This document shows positions 43,987 to 51,508 of a stretch of 64,000 bases of DNA, piece after piece. The translations under genes and the position numbers were made by a program. Under the pieces are notes generated by a model. It searched no databases, was not told where the DNA came from, and saw only the letters and a program-made list of their open reading frames with translations. The DNA lies in assembly GCA_934096275.1 (NCBI GenBank), contig CAKOLK010000004.1:1-64000 (forward strand), in the 5' to 3' direction. This stretch comes from an uncultured Bacilli bacterium. Its GTDB lineage: Bacteria > Bacillota_I > Bacilli_A > RF39 > UBA660. Within the stretch, counting starts at the first letter, position 1. Every line of letters begins with the position of its first letter.

Positions 43987-44608
43987 ACTTATTAGCAAGT
44001 TTTACTATTTCTAATAACTTCAAATGCTTATCGTCTATAACACTAAGTGTCTCTTTTAATCTTTTATATACCTCTTCTTTATTATTATTTATTTCGTTAA
44101 AATACTCATAGTAATAATAATTAAGTTTATCAAGCTTATTACTATTATATAAATAATCTATCTCTTTTAAAAGAATACCTCTTATTTTTCTCTCTTCCCT
44201 AGTTAAATTATTATTAATACTCTTCTTACCTATAATAGAATAATCTACTTTAGTAATACTTAGTTTACTTACAATATTTAATACTTCATACTCTTCATCA
44301 AGTAACAACCTCGAATACTTATAACCATTATTATTTATCAAAACAGCAATTGCAATATCTTGATTAGATAACACTACAACTGGATAATTCTCATTCTTAC
44401 TATCATAATAAATAGTCTTATCCTTTATTTGATCAAGCAATAAATCATCAAATAAAATATCATTTTCTAATACATCTTTAATCAAACTATCCTCTACTCT
44501 AATTAATGGTAATCTTTTAATATACTTTATATCATCATTATCTTCCCATTCAAAAAACTCTAATAATTCATCATTAAAATTTAAAACTATATCATATATG
44601 TATACCAT
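43985..44608 (-). CDS. Hypothetical protein (possibly DUF3603-like)
   Basis: A 207-aa acidic protein beginning MVYIYDIVLNFNDELLEFFEW, which recalls the DUF3603 family of Bacilli. The C-terminal half is helical (LTREERKIRGILLKEIDYLY). No membrane segment. The family call is tentative. Confidence 0.6.
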   Translation of the reverse strand: MVYIYDIVLNFNDELLEFFEWEDNDDIKYIKRLPLIRVEDSLIKDVLENDILFDDLLLDQIKDKTIYYDSKNENYPVVVLSNQDIAIAVLINNNGYKYSRLLLDEEYEVLNIVSKLSITKVDYSIIGKKSINNNLTREERKIRGILLKEIDYLYNSNKLDKLNYYYYEYFNEINNNKEEVYKRLKETLSVIDDKHLKLLEIVKLANK

Positions 44609-44711
44609 TTTGCATCCCTCATGTATAGTATATACATTTTTATACTATTCTATTTATTTATTTTTAAAAATGTTATATACTTAAATAGATATAATTATGG
44701 AGGTTTTAAAA

Positions 44712-45542
44712 ATGATATTTATTTATTACATTTTATTAGGAATAGTACAAGGAGTAGTTGAAGCTTTACCAATATCATCATCAGGACACTTATTAGTATT
44801 CAATGATTTACTCACTAATTATCTAGGTTTTAAAAATGTTGCTCTATCTAATACAGAATTACTTGCTATTATAACTAACTTTGGTTCATTAATCGCAGTA
44901 GTAATTCTTTACTGGGATAAAATAATTAGTATTCTAAAAGACTTCTTTGGATATTTTAAAACTAAATCTAAAAAACAAGAAGCTAACTATAAATATGGTT
45001 GGTATATAATACTAGCAACAATTCCTGCTGGGATTATTGGTCTTATAATATCTAAATTAGGAATATTTGATGCAATCAGTAACAACATCAAAATAATAGG
45101 AATTACTCTTATTATTACTGGTATATTCTTATTTCTAATTAGAAAAGCAAATGGTAAAAAGACAGAAAAAGATATGACTTTAAAAGACGCTATGTCTGTT
45201 GGATTATTTCAAGTTCTAGGACTATTACCAGGTATATCTAGAAGTGGTTCCACTATTGTGGGAGGACTTTACAAAGGACTAGATAGGCAAACAGCATTTG
45301 ATTTTTCTTTTATGCTTTATATTCCTATAAGTTGTGCCACTACTCTACTTGGTTTAAAAGATTTATTTGGAAGCAACCTTACATCAAGTGAAATTATGTT
45401 TTTCATAATGAGTGCAGTAGTCGCAGGAATATTTACTTATTTCTCAGTTAAATGGTTTAGAGAAGTCATAAAAAAAGGAAAACTTATTTACTTTTCCATT
45501 TACTGTTTCATCGTAGGACTACTAATTATATTATTCTTATAA
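44712..45542 (+). CDS. uppP: Undecaprenyl-diphosphatase UppP/BacA
   Basis: A 276-aa multi-pass membrane enzyme that recycles the undecaprenyl carrier for cell-wall synthesis. Signature motifs are GIVQGVVEALPISSSGHLL and LPGISRSGSTI. GGAGGTTTTAAAA precedes the ATG at 44712; the upstream ATG at 44697 contains the site and is rejected. A short terminator follows (45541-45562). Confidence 0.95.
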   Translation: MIFIYYILLGIVQGVVEALPISSSGHLLVFNDLLTNYLGFKNVALSNTELLAIITNFGSLIAVVILYWDKIISILKDFFGYFKTKSKKQEANYKYGWYIILATIPAGIIGLIISKLGIFDAISNNIKIIGITLIITGIFLFLIRKANGKKTEKDMTLKDAMSVGLFQVLGLLPGISRSGSTIVGGLYKGLDRQTAFDFSFMLYIPISCATTLLGLKDLFGSNLTSSEIMFFIMSAVVAGIFTYFSVKWFREVIKKGKLIYFSIYCFIVGLLIILFL

Positions 45543-45562
45543 GAGCATTTGCTCTTTTTTAT
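45541..45562 (+). terminator. Terminator of uppP
   Basis: AGAGC-ATTT-GCTCT followed by TTTTATTTT. Confidence 0.7.
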
Positions 45563-45604
45563 TTTAAAAAGAAAAAAGTACCTAAGCGGTACTAAATAAC
45601 ATAA

Positions 45605-45681
45605 TGGCGCGCCCAGAAGGATTTGAACCCTCAACCTCTTGGTCCGTAGCCAAACGCTCTATCCAATTGAGCTATGGGCGC
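45605..45681 (-). tRNA. tRNA-Arg(ACG)
   Basis: A full cloverleaf on the minus strand. Acceptor GCGCCCA pairs with TGGGCGC, the D-arm is AGCTC...GAGC, the anticodon stem TTTGG/CCAAG surrounds loop CTACGGA (anticodon ACG), and the T-arm is GAGGG-TTCAAAT-CCTTC. Discriminator G is followed by an encoded CCA. A34 would be edited to inosine to read CGU/CGC/CGA. Confidence 0.97.
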
Positions 45682-45762
45682 CTTAACAATAAAAAGTATA
45701 CCACAATTACATTAATTTTGCAATAGATAACCAAAAGAAAACTCATTATAAATGAGTTATAT

Positions 45763-46275
45763 CTATTTTACTAACTTTTTACTTCTTTTCTTATCTTCCC
45801 AATAACAAGTAGGATCCATATAATCAGGATAATGTTCTTGTGCAAATCTTGCTATTTTTTTAGTATTTATATTTTCAATCATAACTTTACCATACAATCT
45901 TTCAGCTTCAAGTGTTGAATAATATTCACTATATATTATTTCACTAGTTTTAGTATCCACTAAAGAAACCATATATTCTTCCCTAGTCTTATCCATTGTA
46001 TAAGTTATTATTTGATATCTACATAACAATCTTACAGAACCAGTTTTACCTTCAAAACCAAATCTAGTATTTATAATTGCTCTAGTAGCAAAATTTTCAT
46101 CCATAAGATACATACAACCATCTTTTTCATTTCTAAATTCGTGCCAACCCTCAGGTAATAGCGCATTACAAAAATTTTCATTCTTATAATTTAAATCAAG
46201 TCTAAATCCTAATTTTTTAAAACTTTCAGCATTTGGAATAAATGCAAGTGGTAATTCTATCTTTTCTCTTTCCAT
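45763..46275 (-). CDS. Hypothetical protein downstream of yqeH
   Basis: A 170-aa protein of unknown family with an N-terminal IPNAESFKKLGFRL, a Trp/Tyr-rich middle and a C-terminal basic tail (KKRSKKLVK). No membrane segment. AGGGGGACGTT precedes the ATG. It lies nine bases after yqeH and so belongs to the yqeG-yqeH operon. Confidence 0.7.
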   Translation of the reverse strand: MEREKIELPLAFIPNAESFKKLGFRLDLNYKNENFCNALLPEGWHEFRNEKDGCMYLMDENFATRAIINTRFGFEGKTGSVRLLCRYQIITYTMDKTREEYMVSLVDTKTSEIIYSEYYSTLEAERLYGKVMIENINTKKIARFAQEHYPDYMDPTCYWEDKKRSKKLVK

Positions 46276-46284
46276 AACGTCCCC

Positions 46285-47286
46285 CTAAATTAATGATTTT
46301 CTAACAAATACATCAACATCCTTATCAATATAGACTGCCACTTGTCCTTCAAGTATTGTCTTAATAAAACCAAGTCCATTGATTACTATATCTTCATGAT
46401 ATCTTAAAGATAAATCCTTTCTTGATAAGTTCTTTAAGTAATCATGTCTTTTACCATTTATTCTCTTAATCTTTAAATCATTAGACATAAACACTGTAAA
46501 ACTATTCTTTTCACCTTCAAGATAATCTACTCTAATTATATCATCAATTATTAAAGCTTGTCCACTTTTAATTTGATAAGTCTTAGGTTTTATCTCTTTT
46601 TTAGGAGATATCCTCTTAATCCTATCCTTAGTAACTTTATTTAAAACATTACCATAATCTACTAAACCAGGAGTATCAATCAAATAAAAATCTTTTATCT
46701 TCATCTTTATAGTATTAAGAGTAGTCGAAGGCATCGGAGAAATTGTAATATCTGACTTTTCTATAGAATAATTATTAATTATTGCATTTATTAAGGTACT
46801 TTTCCCTGCATTAGTATTACCCACTACATACACACTCTGATTAGTACGATACTCTTTAATTAGTTTCATCAACTTATCTAAATTATAATTTTTTGATGCT
46901 GATATTACTATAAACTTAGTAAATGATTTATACATGTTATTAAAGTAATCAATTATTTTTTCATCTTTTACTGATAAAGGAAGTGCATCTTTTTTATTTA
47001 ATAAAACTATTATGTTGTTATTAGGTAAATACTCCCTTATTTTCTCTAAATCAGAAGGCACTGATAAAAGATCCACAACATAAAGTATTAAGCTACGAGT
47101 AGTGCCAATCTTCTTTAATATATCAATATATTCTTCATTGCTTTTAAGGACTACTTCATACTCTCCATAATTCTTCATCTTAAAACAACGTCTACAATAA
47201 TTATTGCTTATATCATTAACATAGCCTTCAATTAACTCATTATTATCTTGAAGTATTGCACCACACCCTAAACATTTCTTAGTCAT
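46285..47286 (-). CDS. yqeH: Ribosome biogenesis GTPase YqeH
   Basis: A circularly permuted GTPase needed for 30S assembly. The 333-aa protein has an N-terminal zinc finger (CLGCGAILQ...YCRRCFKMKNYG), the G4 motif LNKKDALP before the P-loop VGNTNAGKSTLIN, and DTPGLVDYG. It overlaps yqeG by eight bases, the canonical pair. Confidence 0.95.
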   Translation of the reverse strand: MTKKCLGCGAILQDNNELIEGYVNDISNNYCRRCFKMKNYGEYEVVLKSNEEYIDILKKIGTTRSLILYVVDLLSVPSDLEKIREYLPNNNIIVLLNKKDALPLSVKDEKIIDYFNNMYKSFTKFIVISASKNYNLDKLMKLIKEYRTNQSVYVVGNTNAGKSTLINAIINNYSIEKSDITISPMPSTTLNTIKMKIKDFYLIDTPGLVDYGNVLNKVTKDRIKRISPKKEIKPKTYQIKSGQALIIDDIIRVDYLEGEKNSFTVFMSNDLKIKRINGKRHDYLKNLSRKDLSLRYHEDIVINGLGFIKTILEGQVAVYIDKDVDVFVRKSLI

Positions 47287-47788
47287 AATAACTACCTCTT
47301 CTTATATTATATTTTTTATTTAATCTTTTAAATATAAAATACTCAATTAAACGATTAAACTTTGTAAAAATTAACTCACTCTGGTGTAGAGGATCTACTA
47401 AACAGCAATAGTAACCCATTTTTTTAGCACCACCTACATCAGTTAGTAATTGATCTCCAATCATGCATATGTCTTTAGAATTATAAGATAGTTTTGCTTT
47501 TTTATAACCATGTTTAAATGGTTTTCTAGCATCCATTATATATGAAACCTCTAATTCTTTAGAAACATGTTCTATTTTTTTCTTATTCCATGTATTGGAA
47601 ATAATAATTATTTTAAAATTGTTTTTTAATTTATTAAATAGTTTTTTAATTTTATCATCAATAGTATTTTTTTTCTTTTCAATTATAGTATTATCTAAAT
47701 CAAATATTAATACTTTAATACCTATTTTTTTTAATTTATCATAATCAATACTAAATATATCTTTTTGATACATGTCTGCTTTATACAT
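47279..47788 (-). CDS. yqeG: YqeG-family HAD phosphatase
   Basis: A 169-aa class IIIA HAD protein: IFDLDNTIIEKK, IIISNTW, ARKPFKHGYKKA and MIGDQLLTDVGGAKKMGY. The ATG at 47788 is chosen because GGAGGTTCAT precedes it; the longer frame to 47845 would extend through the surface-gene terminator. First gene of the yqeG-yqeH-45763 operon. Confidence 0.92.
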   Translation of the reverse strand: MYKADMYQKDIFSIDYDKLKKIGIKVLIFDLDNTIIEKKKNTIDDKIKKLFNKLKNNFKIIIISNTWNKKKIEHVSKELEVSYIMDARKPFKHGYKKAKLSYNSKDICMIGDQLLTDVGGAKKMGYYCCLVDPLHQSELIFTKFNRLIEYFIFKRLNKKYNIRRGSYYD

Positions 47789-47817
47789 ATGAACCTCCAT
47801 ATATATAATAACATAAA

Positions 47818-47850
47818 TAAAAACAATATGGAAGATGTATTCCATATTGT
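47818..47850 (-). terminator. Terminator of surface gene B
   Basis: CAATATGGAA-TACATC-TTCCATATTG is a perfect 10-bp stem followed by TTTTTATT on the minus strand. Confidence 0.8.
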
Positions 47851-47857
47851 CTTTTGA

Positions 47858-49831
47858 TTAGTTTAGATTAGAAATAACTGCGCGGGCGGAGCTGTCAGCG
47901 CGAGCGCTACCGTAGTAGCTGCTGAAATAGAAAGCACCGGCGACAGCACCAAGACTGTAGTACCTGCCGCGCAGAACCCAAGGGCTAGAAGAGTTCACGA
48001 AGAGGGCGTAATCTCCATACCAGTTTCCTGTTGTTCCTGTAGGTGCCATTTCTTTTGTTGCATCTCCTAATTTTCCTCTTGTGTATTCTACATTACTTGT
48101 TCCATAACTATATTTATCATAATATCTCTTACTTGGGAATGCATATGTTCCTGTAAATGATGTTTTATCATTTCCTAAGTATCCTGTAAATGCTGAGTTC
48201 CAGTTATTTCTTGTCGAATAACCACTCATTTGTTGTCCATTACTCCATACCATATTACCCATCATATATTCATATGCTCCACCACTCATGTCATATACTC
48301 CATATACGTTTCCTGTTGTTGATGCACTTTGTCCCAATGTTGTTGTATAAGAATTACATGTTGCACCATTGCTTGTTGAGCCTGCACTTTGTGGTCCACA
48401 TCCTGTTGTATATGTATTTGCACTATTTATTGCCACTTCTTTATTTACTCCATATTTACTATGTGATAAATATGTTACTGCTCCCCATTCCATATTCTTC
48501 ATCATATGAGTTTCATCAGTTGTTGCAAAACCATATTGGTTGCCTGTTGCACTCATCTTTTGTATTCCATTAAAGAATGTTCCTACTTGTGCTCCTCTCC
48601 ATGATGTTGCATTTGGTAATACTCTCGGTCTTATTGTTTGTAGGTTGCATCCTGAACCTACTGCTACATTATCTAATGCAGTACATGCAGTATCACTAGA
48701 TACTTCAAACTTTCCTACCCATATTCCTGTTAGTTCTTCATCATCCGTTCTTATGCTGTCATCATTTTTATCCCACCAGAATGCTGGATGGGTATATGTT
48801 GATGTTCCTGCAACTAATCCATTATTTGTTGTATCTGTACATGTTTCACTTGTACTTGATGTTCCAGTAACATTATCAGTACATTTTATTGTACCAGTAC
48901 TTGCTGTACCCTTTTCAAACTTAATATTTATTTCTTGTGGTGTATTTGTATTTAAATATGTATAAGTATATCTTGGTACCCATACCCACATTGTATTTAT
49001 ATCATCCATTGGTATTGTTGTCCCTGCATCTGCTTTTAAATAAGTTTGCCTATTAGTTTCACTCACTGTTACAGCATTAGCCCACATCTTATTATCATAA
49101 TCATACCATTTATTAGCCTCTTTAGCATTATTACTATCTGCTTTCTTCCAACTATCACTAGTACTATCATAATAAACTGGTATCATATTTGATGTAAGTT
49201 CTGGTGCATTTGCTCCACTTGTATCTAATTTTGGTTTTTCATTAGTAATATTACCACTATTGACATTTACTCTAAACTTATAAGAGTATTTCTTTTCACT
49301 AAGCTTATTAGTATCAACCTTAGAATCAATCCATGCTCTAAGTCTATAACTAGTTATTACTTCAGCCTTATTATTTGAAAAAACCTCATCTTGTGAACTA
49401 AGTATATAATTACTTATTTGATCAATTGTTGTTGGTTCTACCACAACAGTTTCATTACCATTTTCTATCTTAGTAAGATATACCTTAATCTCACTATCAC
49501 TTAAAGGATTGTCTACTGTTATTGGTTCTAGCACTACTTTATAATTAATCTTCCTTTCTGTATCATCATTTGCTCTAGTCTTAATATAAGACAACACTTG
49601 AAAATCAAAATAATTAGTAAGTACTTTCCCTTCTTCATCTTTAATAGGAAGTGCATTATCCATTCCTATTTCATTTGATTCTGTATAACTCATCTTAACT
49701 TGTCCAGATGATATACTATTATTACCTGTTAACAACTCACTATTCCATAATGCATAAGTCCCAAAAGACACTATTGCAATAGCAAATAAAGATAACGATA
49801 TCATCATTAACTTTTTCTTTTTGTTATCCAT
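47858..49831 (-). CDS. Surface protein B: paralogue of surface protein A with a different variable tip
   Basis: A 657-aa protein, the same length as the product of 11113-13086 and nearly identical through the N-terminal 200 residues and much of the FGE/C-type-lectin-like domain. It has the SipW/TasA-type motif GTYALWNSELLTGN after a hydrophobic segment. The last 50 residues (NWYGDYALFVNSSSPWVLRG, then a divergent stretch to SARAVISNLN) differ from A mainly in XXC codons. AAGGAGTGTTATA precedes the ATG. The upstream 60 bases, including the promoter, are also shared with A, so the whole unit was duplicated. Confidence 0.87.
   Translation of the reverse strand: MDNKKKKLMMISLSLFAIAIVSFGTYALWNSELLTGNNSISSGQVKMSYTESNEIGMDNALPIKDEEGKVLTNYFDFQVLSYIKTRANDDTERKINYKVVLEPITVDNPLSDSEIKVYLTKIENGNETVVVEPTTIDQISNYILSSQDEVFSNNKAEVITSYRLRAWIDSKVDTNKLSEKKYSYKFRVNVNSGNITNEKPKLDTSGANAPELTSNMIPVYYDSTSDSWKKADSNNAKEANKWYDYDNKMWANAVTVSETNRQTYLKADAGTTIPMDDINTMWVWVPRYTYTYLNTNTPQEINIKFEKGTASTGTIKCTDNVTGTSSTSETCTDTTNNGLVAGTSTYTHPAFWWDKNDDSIRTDDEELTGIWVGKFEVSSDTACTALDNVAVGSGCNLQTIRPRVLPNATSWRGAQVGTFFNGIQKMSATGNQYGFATTDETHMMKNMEWGAVTYLSHSKYGVNKEVAINSANTYTTGCGPQSAGSTSNGATCNSYTTTLGQSASTTGNVYGVYDMSGGAYEYMMGNMVWSNGQQMSGYSTRNNWNSAFTGYLGNDKTSFTGTYAFPSKRYYDKYSYGTSNVEYTRGKLGDATKEMAPTGTTGNWYGDYALFVNSSSPWVLRGRYYSLGAVAGAFYFSSYYGSARADSSARAVISNLN
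47880..48025 (-). other. Putative hypervariable region of surface gene B (DGR-like)
   Basis: 146 nt, exactly the length of the segment in gene A, ending in the same G/C-only run at 47880-47889. By eye about half of the residues between PWVLRG and SARAV differ from A. It is GC-rich relative to the rest of the gene. Confidence 0.6.
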
Positions 49832-49854
49832 TATAACACTCCTTTACTATAACA

Positions 49855-49883
49855 ATAATACAACATTTTTACGCAATTTGCAA
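49855..49883 (-). promoter_or_regulatory. Promoter of surface gene B
   Basis: TTGCAA, 17 bases, TATTAT on the minus strand; matches the arrangement upstream of gene A. Confidence 0.6.
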
Positions 49884-49901
49884 TTAGATTTTTCTAATAT
49901 A

Positions 49902-49930
49902 AAATAAAAAAAGTACTTTTTCAAGTACTA
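49902..49930 (-). terminator. Terminator, copy 3 of a recurrent hairpin
   Basis: AGTACTT-GAAA-AAGTACT followed by a T-run, almost identical to copies 1 and 2, again just upstream of a surface gene. Confidence 0.75.
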
Positions 49931-49931
49931 T

Positions 49932-50930
49932 TTATTTCGTTTTTGGTTTACTTAACATATCAAACATATCTTGTTGATATCCATCATCAATAAGTATCTC
50001 TTCTTTCTTATTGAATAATTTATATTTCTTATCATCTTTATTCTTATAAACTCTTGCTAATCTTAATAAATCTATATAAGGATCAATTTCATATTTACTT
50101 TCAAAATCTTCTTTTAATATGCGAGTAATATTAGAAATTTTATTTAAATATAAGACAAAATCATCTTTTGAATACTTATCCTTATATTTGCCTGCATAAT
50201 AAAGTGCCACTAATCTATAAAGTAAATGTTTCTTATCCATAACTTTATTAATAGAGTCTATTCCTTTAATATTATTTGCTTTAAATCTTTGTAATATTTC
50301 TTCTTGTTTCATTTGATAAAATGCATTATTTATACAACCAATGGTAGAACCATATCCTTTTTTATTACTATAATACTTGGGTAAATAATTGTTAAGTATG
50401 TTAGATAGTTCATTTATTTTAAACTTAATAAAATCTTCATTATAAGAATCAAATAGTTCTAATTTTTCTTTTAATATTTTAAGTAAATATTAATTGCTAT
50501 TTAATTGTTCAACATGAGTAAAAGGTTTTACTTTATATTCATCTTTATAGGCTTTTTTATAATGCTCTCCTTGTAATAAAGCATATCTTTTAATACCAAC
50601 TTTATCTTCATAAAAATCAAGTGATCCTTGATCGTTTATATACTCTTCAAGGTGTAGTAAAAATGTATAATAATACTCTAATACAGAAGAAGGCATATAT
50701 TTATATAAAGAATACTTAGTTGATTTATCAAATATATTATGTAAATCTTTAGAATAGTATCCTAAAAAACCAAAATTAAAATTGCTTTTTATTTCATTAA
50801 ACATTTTATTGTTTTTAATGGTGCAATCATCAATAGTTATATACTCATTCTTATAACCAAGTCTATCCATCTTATTCATAATATCATTTTCTTTAGTCTT
50901 TAACTTACTTATTATTTCATTTTGAGTCAT
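49932..50930 (-). pseudogene. Gene split by an in-frame stop (unknown family)
   Basis: The two ORFs 50490-50930 and 49932-50312 are in the same frame. The TAA at 50490-50492 is followed by 59 sense codons (YLLKILKEKLELFDSYNED...) without a stop, leading straight into the second ORF. The apparent start of that ORF at 50312 has no ribosome binding site. The first part starts at the ATG at 50930 after GGTGATACT. The restored protein would have about 330 residues, helical and charged, without membrane segments. The family is not recognised. The stop may be a recent nonsense mutation, a sequencing error or a recoding site. Confidence 0.7.
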
Positions 50931-51039
50931 AGTATCACCTTCATATAAATATGATAACATAAAAAGACAATAAAGTATAACTAAAATGTTGTTATTTATA
51001 AAGAGTTTCTATATAAATGTCCATATAAATGTCTATATA

Positions 51040-51066
51040 AAAACCCCACCAAAAAGTGGAGGTTTT
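51040..51066 (-). terminator. Terminator of the bacteriocin operon
   Basis: AACCTCCAC-TTTTT-GGTGGGGTT followed by TTTATA on the minus strand. Confidence 0.8.
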
Positions 51067-51094
51067 CATAAAGAAGAAACTACATACATAAAAG

Positions 51095-51229
51095 CTATCT
51101 AATTATTGTTCCATAAATCATACCCATTTTATATACATAGTACATAACTTGCACTAATAAGGGAAAAGACAAGATTATTAAAATAGTTTGTATTTTTTTA
51201 TTTTCTAATTTTTCTTTTAAAACTTGCAT
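51095..51229 (-). CDS. 44-residue membrane peptide, candidate bacteriocin immunity protein
   Basis: MQVLKEKLENKKIQ is followed by a membrane helix (TILIILSFPLLVQVMYYVY) and a short tail. The ATG overlaps the 3' end of the second bacteriocin gene by 13 bases. It has no double-glycine leader, so it is more likely immunity or accessory than bacteriocin. The ribosome binding site is weak. It is the last gene of the operon. Confidence 0.55.
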   Translation of the reverse strand: MQVLKEKLENKKIQTILIILSFPLLVQVMYYVYKMGMIYGTIIR

Positions 51230-51402
51230 AAGTTCTTACTTTTAATTCTTCTAAGTGAAGAACCAAATCCTCTTCCTATATCGTATATAGTATTAAAAGC
51301 TTGAGTAGCATATCTAATAAGCGAAGCAGTTATACTTAAACCACCATAAGTAGTTTTTAATTCACTACTATTTATGACACTTAAGCGGTCTTGTGTACCC
51401 AT
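51217..51402 (-). CDS. Bacteriocin precursor, double-glycine leader (second peptide)
   Basis: A 61-aa precursor. The leader of 21 residues ends in SELKTTYGG, followed by a 40-residue cationic, amphipathic core (LSITASLIRYATQAFNTIYD... SLRRIKSKNLCKF). TAGGAGCATTAG gives a correctly spaced site for the ATG at 51402, inside the 3' end of the first peptide gene, so translation is coupled. The GG motif fits processing by the C39 peptidase encoded just upstream. Confidence 0.8.
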   Translation of the reverse strand: MGTQDRLSVINSSELKTTYGGLSITASLIRYATQAFNTIYDIGRGFGSSLRRIKSKNLCKF

Positions 51403-51508
51403 CTAATGCTCCTACTCCAAAAATAAATGCTGCTATTGCTCCAATTATTGCCCATGCTGATATACCACCAAATGTATTTCTTAATTCTTTATTATTTAAT
51501 TCATTCAT
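51368..51508 (-). CDS. Bacteriocin precursor, double-glycine leader (first peptide)
   Basis: A 46-aa precursor. The leader MNELNNKELRNTFGG (15 residues) has the class II pattern L-x2-x-x-GG. The 31-residue core (ISAWAIIGAIAAFIFGVGAL, then DGYTRPLKCHK) has the GxxxG-like, Ala/Ile-rich helix of two-peptide (class IIb) bacteriocins. Its AGGAGG site lies in the last codons of the exporter gene, which it overlaps by eight bases. Confidence 0.82.
   Translation of the reverse strand: MNELNNKELRNTFGGISAWAIIGAIAAFIFGVGALDGYTRPLKCHK

Noticed and set aside
48190..48965. Long plus-strand ORFs opposite surface gene B (and similar ones opposite surface genes A, 5879 and others)
   Set aside because: Low-complexity Leu/His/Tyr/Ser-rich translations with no ribosome binding site, caused by codon bias of the real gene on the other strand.
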